Under the pieces are notes generated by a model that was given only the letters and a program-made list of their open reading frames with translations, made no database searches and had not been told where the DNA came from. A stretch of DNA of 64,000 nt from Hyphococcus sp. (GTDB lineage: Bacteria > Pseudomonadota > Alphaproteobacteria > Caulobacterales > Parvularculaceae). Positions 20,080-27,920 of this stretch are shown here, in pieces (position 1 is the first letter of the stretch; the number at the start of each line of letters is the position of its first letter). The stretch is from positions 806,001 to 870,000 of the forward strand of contig JANQRY010000008.1 of NCBI GenBank assembly GCA_028284345.1, written 5' to 3'. Made by a program: the position numbers and the translations under genes.

Positions 20080-20083
20080 GGCG

Positions 20084-20112
20084 GATTTAGGCGCAGAACT
20101 TAGAAGCGTCAA
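20084..20112 (-). promoter_or_regulatory. groESL promoter
   Basis: On the minus strand TTGACG (20107-20112) is followed after 17 bp by TAAATC (20084-20089), a good vegetative-type -35/-10 pair. Transcription would start inside the CIRCE element a few bases on. The CTTGAC...TAAAT form could also serve a sigma-32 type factor, since alphaproteobacterial RpoH promoters have CTTG-type -35 boxes. The sequence alone does not settle this. Confidence 0.7.
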
Positions 20113-20230
20113 GGGGTTAGTGGCTTTGAAGCCGAAGGACGAGAAAACTTTCTGACGGTCGCATTCCGGTTGACGCAAATGCGAAGCGACGACACTTTGC
20201 GAACCGGGGTTAAGAATTAAGTGAAGTTCG

Positions 20231-20240
20231 GGAGGGGGGA
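20231..20240 (+). promoter_or_regulatory. Ribosome binding site deciding the start at 20245
   Basis: The purine run GGAGGGGGGA lies just before ATG 20245. It favours this start over the in-frame GTG at 20221, which has no such site. Confidence 0.65.
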
Positions 20241-20244
20241 AGAC

Positions 20245-21834
20245 ATGGCCGAACGACGCAGCAATATTATTTATAAACGATTTGTCGAATTCAAGGAATT
20301 AGCGGTCGGCTCTGAAATAATCACAAGCTTTCTGCTTCGCTGTCTTATACTCAGAAGCTTCCAACATCGCGCCTCGTACGGACAAATTCTGCAGAGAAAA
20401 TGGTCTTGGGGATGGCTGGTTGTTTTCTTCCTCCTCTCTGTTTTAGGCATCCCCTTGATTATTCAACGGGTTGCTGGAGATCAGGTTGCCGGCCCTGCAG
20501 CGCCATGGATCACCCACCTTCCCGGTTTGTTGATTTTCGCCGGCATCTGGGGGCTGTGGCAATGGAGACGGAAGGTTGGGCGTTCAAAAAACGATGCGCT
20601 CGATGATCAGGAGTTTGCAACCGCGACCCTTGGGCAAATTTGGGCGGAAGCGGCTGAAAAAGTTTTACGGCAATGCGCCAGCAAGGAGATCGCGGAAAAG
20701 CTCGACAATTTCAAAAGCGATGTTCAAATTCCGTATCGGGTGCTACGCGGCTATCTTCCCGTTCCGGTTTTCGAATTTCGCCGTCCCGAAGAATTCATTC
20801 CGGACGGTCTAGCGCAACGGGAAAAAGACAAGCGGGCCCGGCGCCTTTTTGAGATCGATTGCTTAAGCGCAGGTGTTTTACCCTTTTTGGGCTCCAAGCC
20901 GCACACTCGATTCGGCACAGAAGAAGTGAAGGCGGATGAGGCTCCGGTCTATAACCTTTATTGGCGCGCTGATGTACAGGAAGTGCCGGACGCAGATCAG
21001 TCCGACATTTTTCTGCGGTTCCACCAAAGCGTCATAGACAGGGGATTATCAAGCACATGCCGGTACAGGACGTTCGCATGCCTCAACAATTTCCGGCAAA
21101 CGCCCATCCTCATTCTAAGCGTTCGCGATGTGGTCGATTGTCTGACCAATGCGAGTGGAACGTATTCGGGCGCGGAATATGATGCGCTCTTCGAAGGCTT
21201 TGAGGGTGATGTCACCCCGAGCAATGTCCTTGATTTGCTTCAGGACGACAAATACGAATTCTATCCCCCGCGAATTGAAAGAATCGGCGACAGAAGATTT
21301 TCTACCCGATTTGGCCCGATTTTGAAGCTCACGACGAGCGGCGTGATGGCCATGCAGTTCGATCCGGCGCGGGTCTGGGTAAAAGATGAAGACAATATAA
21401 GACACATCTATGCGCTTGCCGCGCTCCGACATGCAATTCACCTTGCATCGAGAACGCAAACAGTCGGGGTTGTCCTAAAAAAGCGCGATTTGCTTGTTGT
21501 GGATAATCGTCTAGCCCTCGTTGCGCGGATGGAGGATCGGCCGCTTGCTTCAATACGCGAAAGTATTGCGAGTCGTTTTTCACCATTGGAAGGGCGGTGG
21601 CTGCGAAAGATTTACGGATTTCCAAAGAACAATGATGATCCTTTGTTTCCGTCTGTTTCGGACAAAACCGTTGGTGCCGGTAGGACAAGTGCTGGCGATT
21701 TCGACAACAAGTCCGAGACTGGCGCCGGCCCAACCGAGACGCCGGCCTGGATTGCCCAAACCTGCAGCAGTGAAATGGTGTTTAATTTTGGGGCGGACCC
21801 GGCAGATTGGCCAGATTTTCTAAAGGGCGGCTAG
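20245..21834 (+). CDS. Two-TM protein with a degenerate TauD/AsnO-like oxygenase domain (unrecognised)
   Basis: A 529-residue protein in an AT-richer stretch with unusual codon use. Two membrane helices lie at about 57-76 and 88-106. The region 260-460 follows the order of clavaminate-synthase/asparagine-oxygenase proteins: FHQS (260-262) where HxD/E is expected, LSVRDVVDCL (291-300), then RDLLVVDNRLALVARM (414-429) against the family's GDLLVIDNRRAVHGR, and RFSPLEGRWLRKIYG (444-458) against RYDGTDRWLxR. The distal iron His is Val and the HxD acid is Ser, so it should not bind iron. The tail (470-529) is low-complexity. The fold call is inference from motif order. Confidence 0.45.
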   Translation: MAERRSNIIYKRFVEFKELAVGSEIITSFLLRCLILRSFQHRASYGQILQRKWSWGWLVVFFLLSVLGIPLIIQRVAGDQVAGPAAPWITHLPGLLIFAGIWGLWQWRRKVGRSKNDALDDQEFATATLGQIWAEAAEKVLRQCASKEIAEKLDNFKSDVQIPYRVLRGYLPVPVFEFRRPEEFIPDGLAQREKDKRARRLFEIDCLSAGVLPFLGSKPHTRFGTEEVKADEAPVYNLYWRADVQEVPDADQSDIFLRFHQSVIDRGLSSTCRYRTFACLNNFRQTPILILSVRDVVDCLTNASGTYSGAEYDALFEGFEGDVTPSNVLDLLQDDKYEFYPPRIERIGDRRFSTRFGPILKLTTSGVMAMQFDPARVWVKDEDNIRHIYALAALRHAIHLASRTQTVGVVLKKRDLLVVDNRLALVARMEDRPLASIRESIASRFSPLEGRWLRKIYGFPKNNDDPLFPSVSDKTVGAGRTSAGDFDNKSETGAGPTETPAWIAQTCSSEMVFNFGADPADWPDFLKGG

Positions 21835-22066
21835 GCTGGATTCATTTAGGCTAATTTCGTCACAGATTACGCAAATGTGTGGAAAATTTGTGCCGGATTG
21901 AGGCATGGGTAGGGTGGGCTGAAAAACTTCCGCCGCAATTACGTGTTTTTAATCCGGGACGAAACGCGATAGGGCCATAGTGTCCGTCGATATTTACGTC
22001 TTGGCGAGCCGGGGGCCTTAACTGCCGGCGACGAAGTTAGAAGTCGCATGCCAGAGGAGCGAGAAA
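21835..22066 (+). other. AT-richer intergenic region
   Basis: 232 bp between the two-TM protein and the OmpA-like lipoprotein, visibly richer in A and T than the rest of the window. I see no terminator hairpin with a T-tract, no convincing promoter and no RNA gene in it, apart from the GAGGAG ribosome binding site at its right end. Confidence 0.5.
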
Positions 22067-22729
22067 ATGCGGAAAGCACTAATTTTGGGGGCCATGGCGG
22101 CAATCGTCGTTGGCTGTACGACCAACCCCTACACCGGTGAACGGCGCGCCAGCCGCGCGGTCACATCCGGCGCCGGCGGCGCCGCGGCCGGCGCCGCGGC
22201 GGGCGCGATCGGCGGGGCCATCGCCGGCAACGCCGGAAAGGGCGCGTTGATCGGCGCGGCCGCGGGCGCTGTGATCGGCGGCGGCATCGGCGTCTATCAG
22301 GACCAGCAGCAGGCGAAGCTGCGCGAGCGGCTCCTGAACGCCGGCGTTCAGGTCGAGCGCGACGGCGACAACATCTATCTCATCATGCCGTCGGATGTGA
22401 CCTTCGCCGTCAATCAGTCGGACATCAAACCGGGCTTCTACCAGACGCTGAACGCGGTCGCTGAAGTCTTCGACGAGTTCGACAAGACGACGATCACCGT
22501 CGCCGGCCACGCCGATTCCACGGGGCCGGAAGAATACAACATGAAGCTGTCGCAACAGCGCGCGCTGTCGGTGTCGAACTATCTCGCCGCGCAGGGCGTT
22601 GCGCCGCAGCGCCTGTCATCGATCGGTTTTGGCGAAAGCCGTCCGATTGCGGATAATGCGACGGACGCCGGCCGGGCGGCGAACCGCCGGGTCGAGATCA
22701 CCATCGATCCGGTGGAAGCGCAGTTCTAA
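22067..22729 (+). CDS. OmpA-family lipoprotein with glycine-zipper region
   Basis: A 220-residue lipoprotein. The lipobox IVVGC puts the lipidated Cys at residue 17. A glycine/alanine-rich zipper (about 35-80) follows, then an OmpA C-terminal peptidoglycan-binding domain (about 105-215) with TVAGHADSTGPEEYNMKLSQ and GFGESRPIADN. The Asp of the TGHxD-type motif and the Arg of NRRVEI, which bind diaminopimelate, are present. It probably links outer membrane and cell wall. GAGGAG precedes the ATG, and a terminator follows. Confidence 0.93.
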   Translation: MRKALILGAMAAIVVGCTTNPYTGERRASRAVTSGAGGAAAGAAAGAIGGAIAGNAGKGALIGAAAGAVIGGGIGVYQDQQQAKLRERLLNAGVQVERDGDNIYLIMPSDVTFAVNQSDIKPGFYQTLNAVAEVFDEFDKTTITVAGHADSTGPEEYNMKLSQQRALSVSNYLAAQGVAPQRLSSIGFGESRPIADNATDAGRAANRRVEITIDPVEAQF

Positions 22730-22760
22730 GTCTCGCGCAACAAAGACGCATGTTTCAAGA

Positions 22761-22792
22761 AACCGCCGGGCGCATCGTCCGGCGGTTTTTCT
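22761..22792 (+). terminator. Rho-independent terminator after the OmpA-like gene
   Basis: A 9-bp perfect stem (AACCGCCGG / CCGGCGGTT) with a 9-nt loop is followed by a T-run. The T-run reaches the stop codon region of the convergent desaturase gene. Confidence 0.88.
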
Positions 22793-23794
22793 TTACGCCG
22801 CCGGCGCTTCGTCGCGCCATAAGGGGTGTGCGGGCCCGCGTTCGCCCATGTCTTTCGCGACCGGCTTTCGCCCCAGAAATATCCCGTCATTAAGGCGCGC
22901 GTTTTCCTTGTAGTCCGGGTTCTCCATCAGCGCGTCATGCAGCGCATCGAGACGATAAAAGGGAACGCCGGCGTATAGATGATGCACGAGATGCATGCCG
23001 AGATGATGCGGCGTCCAGATCGCGTGCTCGATCCCGTAGCGATATTTGATATTCCGCACTTCCTCGAAGAAATCCGTATGCTTCAGCGCGAAATGTTCGG
23101 CGATGGATCGGATGCGCGCCATGAAGGTCAGCACCAGGAGCGCCGGCGCGATCCAGAACAACAGGAATTCGATCCAGAGACCGAACCAGGTAAGCGCGAT
23201 GGCGAGGAGAACGTAGCTCGCAAGCCTGATTTGCGTTACCCGTTTTGCAATGCCGGTCGTTTCCGGTTTCGGCCCGCCGCCATTGTCCTTGATCTCGAAA
23301 TACGCCTTGATCTGATAGACGACCGATCGCAGCCAGAAGCGCGGCCAGTAAAGGATCGAGTTGTCCTTGCGCGGAAATTCCCACCAGACGCGTTCGTCCG
23401 GCGCTTCCAGTTTGCGGGCCCAGTCCGGATCGCGCGCCTCATTCATGTATTTATGATGAGCGAGATGATTGCGCCGGTATTTCTGTAGCGAATAAAAGAC
23501 GGGCCCGGCGCAAAAAACTTCGCCGGCGAGTTCATTGGCCCAGGTCTGCCTGTAGGCGAGGCTATGGGTGGCCTCATGCATGAGAACGAGCAGCGCGTGC
23601 TGGCGCGAGGCGATGACGAGCCACAGGATCGGCCAGCTCAGCCAAAACCAGGGCGAGGCGGAAAGCGTCCAGGCGCCCGCGGCGAGGGCCGCGGCCAAAA
23701 CTGCATAGTCTACCATCAGCGCCAGCGTAAAACGCCATGGTTCTAATTTCTGGAACGCGTGGAGATTTTCGGGCGGCGCGATAGGGTTATTCAT
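22793..23794 (-). CDS. Fatty acid desaturase family protein
   Basis: A 333-residue membrane di-iron enzyme. The three histidine boxes are HEATH, HLAHH and HHLGMHLVHHLY, with four helices in two pairs. It would introduce a double bond or hydroxyl into an acyl chain or related lipid; the substrate is not clear. ATG 23794 is preferred, as the longer reading from 23839 adds only residues without similarity. It is divergent from the EAL-domain gene and ends inside the T-run of the preceding terminator. Confidence 0.9.
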   Translation of the reverse strand: MNNPIAPPENLHAFQKLEPWRFTLALMVDYAVLAAALAAGAWTLSASPWFWLSWPILWLVIASRQHALLVLMHEATHSLAYRQTWANELAGEVFCAGPVFYSLQKYRRNHLAHHKYMNEARDPDWARKLEAPDERVWWEFPRKDNSILYWPRFWLRSVVYQIKAYFEIKDNGGGPKPETTGIAKRVTQIRLASYVLLAIALTWFGLWIEFLLFWIAPALLVLTFMARIRSIAEHFALKHTDFFEEVRNIKYRYGIEHAIWTPHHLGMHLVHHLYAGVPFYRLDALHDALMENPDYKENARLNDGIFLGRKPVAKDMGERGPAHPLWRDEAPAA

Positions 23795-23982
23795 CAGAAT
23801 GCCGATTAACTCGTATCTATACGAAATATTAATGCTCAAAAAACGCCCTGTCCACCGTCGATCGGCGCGGAAGCGCGCGGCTTTAATCGGATTGAAAGGG
23901 AGGGACCTTTATAACCGGCGAAGAAAAGCGCGCGGCGGCGGCGATGAGGCCGGGAAGGACCGCCGGAAACGGGACGGTTTTC

Positions 23983-25074
23983 ATGCATTTTCGTCAGCGA
24001 ACATCGAGATACAGCACGGCCGTTCTGTTCCTTGCCGGGATCAACGGCGTTGTCATGCTCGCTGCGGCGGTCAATTCGCAATTCCGGCCCGACGTTGAAA
24101 TCTGGCTCGGCGCGGCCCTGGTCGCGTCGCTGATCCTGCACGCCCGGGCGGGCTTCGCCCTCAGCCTCGCCCAGCGCGAAATCGACATGCTGAGCCGCGA
24201 AACCAAAAAACTGCCGAGCGACAAGGAAACAGAACCTGAAAAATCGGCCAGTCTGCCGAAGGTCGATTTGTCGTCGGTCGACGGCGCCTCGGCCGACGAC
24301 GCCGCCGTTCTTGAGAAGGTGAAATCTGCGATCGAAGGCGACCGGTTTGATCTCTATCTTCAGCCCATCGTTTCCCTGCCCCAGCGCAAGACGCGATTTT
24401 TTGAGTCCTTCTCGCGATTGCGCGACAGGGACGGCGCCATTCTTCGTCCGGCGGCCTATCTCGACGCCGCGGAACGAGCGAACCGCATCGGCGCCATCGA
24501 CAATCTGATTTTGCTCCGGGCCGTGCAGGCGCTGCGCAATCTCGGCTCGGAGAACCAGCACTATCAGATCTTCTGCAACATCTCGCCGGCGACCATTTTC
24601 GACGAAGATTTCTTTACGCGCTTCACCGACTATCTCGACGCCAATGCGGATCTTGCACCGCGCATCGTTTTTGAGTTCACCTACCCGGCCGTCGAAATGA
24701 TGTGCGGCGCGGTGGAAACCAATCTCGAAGCGATCGCCAAACGCGGATACGCGTTTTCGGTTGACCATGTTCGCCGCTTCGATCTCAACTGGAAAAAACT
24801 CAACGACCGCAATTTCCGCTTCGTCAAATGTCCGAGCGCGCTCCTGCTCAGCGAAAACAACGGCGGCGAGCAGGCGCGGATGCGCGTCAAGGCGTTCCGC
24901 GAGCGCCTGCGCGAAAACGATATCGACCTGATCGTCGAAAAGGTCGAATTCGAATCCCACGTGCCGGAAATCCTGACCCTCGGGATCGACTACGGACAGG
25001 GCGATCTCTTCGGCGCGCCGCGCCCGGCGCAGTTTTATCTCAACCAAGATCTGGCGCTAGCTGAGGCGTCTTAA
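23983..25074 (+). CDS. Degenerate EAL-domain membrane protein, TipF-like
   Basis: About 363 residues: two membrane helices (about 12-30 and 38-57), a short charged helical linker, then an EAL domain (about 115-355). The key residues are altered: EAL reads ESF, and the DDFG loop reads SVDHVRRF, so metal-dependent c-di-GMP hydrolysis is unlikely. FRFVKCP and YGQGDLFGAPRP are kept. Layout and replacements match the flagellar positioning protein TipF of Caulobacter, which binds c-di-GMP without cutting it. No flagellar genes are nearby. ATG 23944 is an alternative start. Confidence 0.72.
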   Translation: MHFRQRTSRYSTAVLFLAGINGVVMLAAAVNSQFRPDVEIWLGAALVASLILHARAGFALSLAQREIDMLSRETKKLPSDKETEPEKSASLPKVDLSSVDGASADDAAVLEKVKSAIEGDRFDLYLQPIVSLPQRKTRFFESFSRLRDRDGAILRPAAYLDAAERANRIGAIDNLILLRAVQALRNLGSENQHYQIFCNISPATIFDEDFFTRFTDYLDANADLAPRIVFEFTYPAVEMMCGAVETNLEAIAKRGYAFSVDHVRRFDLNWKKLNDRNFRFVKCPSALLLSENNGGEQARMRVKAFRERLRENDIDLIVEKVEFESHVPEILTLGIDYGQGDLFGAPRPAQFYLNQDLALAEAS

Positions 25075-25125
25075 TCGACGTCCATTCTTGACCGGGGCAT
25101 GGCGCGGGCCTTAACGCTGTGCGCT

Positions 25126-25977
25126 ATGGCGGACATTCGTTTCATCGACGGGCTTTCTGAAATCGCCGATCAGTATGACGCGCTGATCTGCGACGCCTGG
25201 GGCGTTATTCACAACGGCAAGGCGCTGCTGCCCGGCGCTGCCGCCGCGATGCAGCGGTTTCGCGAAACGCGCGGGCCCATCGTCATTCTGACCAACGCGC
25301 CGAAACCCTCGGGCGTTATCCCCGCGCAACTCGACCGGCTGGGCCTACCGCGCGATGCGTGGGACGCGATTGTCACCTCGGGCGATTCGACCCGCGCCGA
25401 GATTGAGCGGTTCCTGCCGGCGCCGGCCTGGCGCGTCGGACCGAGCTTTGACGACCCGCTGTTTGAAGGCTTGCCGGTCAACTTTGTCGCCTTCGAAGAC
25501 GCCGCCTTTATCATCTGCACTGGGCTCAATGACGGGTTTACCGAAGAGCCCGACCAGTATCGCGGCGTGTTGCGCGCCGCGGCCGGACGGGATCTGCCGA
25601 TGATCTGCGCCAATCCGGACCTTCAGGTAAACTGGGGCGGGCGATTGATGTGGTGCGCGGGCGCGCTGGCGCAGATCTATGAATCCTTCGGCGGCGAGGT
25701 CGTCTATGGCGGCAAGCCGTTCCCGGCGATTTATCGCCTTGCCCGCGCCGCCGTTGACAAGGCCGTGGGACCCGGCGCATCGCCGCCGCGCCTGCTGGCC
25801 GTGGGCGACGGGTTGCACACCGACATTGCGGGCGCCAACAAGGCCGGGATCGACGCCGTGCTGGTCGTCGGCGCCGGCGGGCTCCATGAAGGCGCCTCGG
25901 ACCGGCGGGCGTTGACGAATAAACTCGCCGGCGAGGATTTGCGCGTATCGGCGGTCATGGAAGGGCTGACATGGTGA
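25126..25977 (+). CDS. HAD-superfamily hydrolase, TIGR01459 type (NagD-like)
   Basis: A 283-residue phosphatase-like protein. Motif I is ICDAWGVIHNG (nucleophile Asp, with Trp where many have a second Asp), motif II VILTNAPKPS, and motif IV VGDGLHTDIAGANKAG. It belongs to the class IIA HAD proteins related to NagD and p-nitrophenyl phosphatase. The substrate is unknown. Its stop overlaps the ribF start by 7 bp, and this pairing suggests a role near flavin or phosphorylated cofactor metabolism. Confidence 0.88.
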   Translation: MADIRFIDGLSEIADQYDALICDAWGVIHNGKALLPGAAAAMQRFRETRGPIVILTNAPKPSGVIPAQLDRLGLPRDAWDAIVTSGDSTRAEIERFLPAPAWRVGPSFDDPLFEGLPVNFVAFEDAAFIICTGLNDGFTEEPDQYRGVLRAAAGRDLPMICANPDLQVNWGGRLMWCAGALAQIYESFGGEVVYGGKPFPAIYRLARAAVDKAVGPGASPPRLLAVGDGLHTDIAGANKAGIDAVLVVGAGGLHEGASDRRALTNKLAGEDLRVSAVMEGLTW

Positions 25978-26882
25978 CGACGGATAAGCTCATCGCCGCC
26001 ATCGGCAATTTCGACGGCGTTCACCGCGGGCACCAGCATCTGTTGGCCGAAACAATATCCTTTGCAGAAAGTCACGACGCGAGACCTGCGGCGCTCACTT
26101 TCGACCCGCATCCGCGCCGGTTTTTCCGCCCTGAGGAACCGCCCTTTCTGTTGACGGCGCCGGCGCTGCGCAATGATCTGTTGCAGCGATACGGGGCCGA
26201 GAAAGTCCTTGTCCTGACGTTCGACGCAGCGCTCTCGTCGCAGACGCCTGAAGCGTTCATGGCCGAAACCCTGAAAAACGACCTTGGTCTCGCCGGCGTT
26301 GTCGCCGGCGCCGATTTCCGTTTCGGCAAGGGCCGCGCCGGCGGTATTGAAGCGCTGCAGACCATCGGCGAGGCTGCGGGCCTTCTGGTGCGCATTGCGG
26401 AAGTCGTCGCCGACAAACCCTTTGCCGAAAAATATTCCTCCAGCGATGCGCGCTCCGCGATCAAAAAGGGCGATATGGCCGCGGCGGCGCATATTCTCGG
26501 CCGGCCGTGGGCTGTCCGAGGCCGGGTTATCGAAGGGCAGAGGCTGGGCCGGACCCTTGGCTTTCCAACCGCTAATTTGACTCTCGACGATGTGCTTGCG
26601 CCCCGCATCGGCGTTTACGCTGTCCGCGCGATCATCGACGGCGCGCCCCGGGACGGGGTCTCGAATTACGGCCGCCGGCCCACGACTGGCGCCGGTGCGC
26701 CGCTGCTTGAAACCTATCTGTTCGATTTTGACGGCGACCTTTACGGCCGCGAGATCGACATCGAGTTCGTTGAGTTCATCCGCGATGAGCGGAAATTTGA
26801 CGGCCTTGAGGCCCTTAAAGCCGCGATTTCAAGCGATTGTGAGCGGGCCCGGGCGATTCTCGCTGAGAATTCCGGGCGTTAA
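25971..26882 (+). CDS. ribF: Bifunctional riboflavin kinase / FAD synthetase
   Basis: A 303-residue enzyme that makes FMN from riboflavin and then FAD. The N-terminal adenylyltransferase half has IGNFDGVHRGHQHLL with its nucleotide-binding HxGH-like motif. The C-terminal kinase half has GRTLGFPTANL and GVSNYGRRPT (about 190-230). The length is normal. The ATG lies inside the end of the HAD gene (7-bp overlap), so translation is coupled. Confidence 0.96.
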   Translation: MVTTDKLIAAIGNFDGVHRGHQHLLAETISFAESHDARPAALTFDPHPRRFFRPEEPPFLLTAPALRNDLLQRYGAEKVLVLTFDAALSSQTPEAFMAETLKNDLGLAGVVAGADFRFGKGRAGGIEALQTIGEAAGLLVRIAEVVADKPFAEKYSSSDARSAIKKGDMAAAAHILGRPWAVRGRVIEGQRLGRTLGFPTANLTLDDVLAPRIGVYAVRAIIDGAPRDGVSNYGRRPTTGAGAPLLETYLFDFDGDLYGREIDIEFVEFIRDERKFDGLEALKAAISSDCERARAILAENSGR

Positions 26883-26964
26883 GCCTTTCCGAGCCACATT
26901 CTCGACAATTTTGCCGGCCAGATTCGGGCCTAGGAAATTTTTGCGTGGCGCCATGCGCCCCGAT

Positions 26965-26969
26965 GGAGG
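26965..26969 (+). promoter_or_regulatory. Ribosome binding site deciding the start at 26978
   Basis: GGAGG sits 8 bases before ATG 26978, which is directly followed by a signal-peptide-like sequence. Upstream in-frame ATGs lack such a site. Confidence 0.7.
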
Positions 26970-26977
26970 CTTTTGCG

Positions 26978-27724
26978 ATGGTACTGAAGCATTCCCGCAA
27001 ACTCGTTCTGGCCGCCGCCGCGTCGGCGGCCGCCCTCGGCATCGGCTTGCCCGCCGCGGCCGGCGGCTATTACGGTCATGTGGGCTATTCCAGCCATTAT
27101 TACGGCGGCCATTACCGCCACTATGGCCATCGCCATTATTACGGTCATCGCGGCCATTATCGCCGCCACCATCATGGCGGCGGCGGCAAGGCGGCGGCGA
27201 TTGCGTTGGGTGTTATCGGCGGGGCGATCATTCTCAATGAAGTGGCCGAAAGCCGGGCCCGCGAACGCGCATATGAGGCGCGCTATTACGACCGTTATGA
27301 CCGCTACGATCGCTATGCGCGACGGGCGCAGCCGACCTATGACCGCGAGGCGTTCAAGCGCGGCTATGAAGAAGGCTATTCCGAAGGCCGCGCTAAATCT
27401 CTTGAAAACGGCGCGCCGCAAGATCTCCGCAATGGCGACGTCCTTGACGACGAGCTCGACGCCCGCCTCGACGGCGGGCCCGAACCGATCCGCTTTTCCG
27501 CCGCGGAAGCCTACCAGACCTGCATGACCCATGCGCGCTCGGCCCTTGGCCAGCGCGGCTTCATGCTGGCGGCCCCGCCGGCGCCCGCGACGGCCGAGGA
27601 TACGGGCGGCGCGTGGAAGATGACGGCGACGGTCTCGGCGCAGAACCCGGCCGGCGAAAGCTGGAGCCGGGCCATGTATTGCGAGGCCGATGAAAGCCGC
27701 GTTTATCTCCTGGAGCTGATCTAG
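26978..27724 (+). CDS. Secreted His/Tyr/Gly-rich hypothetical protein
   Basis: A 248-residue protein with a signal peptide (about residues 1-28, AAAASAAALGIGLPAAAGG). A segment of about 40 residues rich in His, Tyr and Gly (repeats like YGHRHYYGHRGHYRRHH) comes next, then a hydrophobic glycine-zipper stretch (about 72-86). A DRYDRYDRY repeat and a C-terminal domain with two Cys follow. The His-rich part could bind metal. The layout resembles envelope proteins of the RcnB or glycine-zipper kind, but I do not recognise the family. A terminator follows. Confidence 0.75.
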   Translation: MVLKHSRKLVLAAAASAAALGIGLPAAAGGYYGHVGYSSHYYGGHYRHYGHRHYYGHRGHYRRHHHGGGGKAAAIALGVIGGAIILNEVAESRARERAYEARYYDRYDRYDRYARRAQPTYDREAFKRGYEEGYSEGRAKSLENGAPQDLRNGDVLDDELDARLDGGPEPIRFSAAEAYQTCMTHARSALGQRGFMLAAPPAPATAEDTGGAWKMTATVSAQNPAGESWSRAMYCEADESRVYLLELI

Positions 27725-27756
27725 CGCGTTCCTTTACTTGCACCGTCAGGAACGAT

Positions 27757-27787
27757 AAGACCGCCGGCATGTCCGGCGGTCTTTTCA
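27757..27787 (+). terminator. Rho-independent terminator
   Basis: An 11-bp perfect stem (AAGACCGCCGG / CCGGCGGTCTT) with a 5-nt loop CATGT is followed by a short T-run. It ends the His/Tyr-rich gene transcript and separates it from ileS. Confidence 0.9.
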
Positions 27788-27920
27788 TTTCGGCGCGAAT
27801 TACCGGCCCGGCCCTCATCGGGTAATATGAGGGGTGCGTCGACCCGTCGGGTTTGACGCTTGCGCCCGCGCGCGGGCTCTGCTTCACCGTTTCCAACCAT
27901 AGCCATACAGAGATTGACCG

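Noticed and set aside
23836-25047. 403-residue minus-strand frame opposite the EAL gene
   Set aside because: Shadow of the EAL-domain gene. No ribosome binding site or motif, while the plus strand has EAL and TM features.
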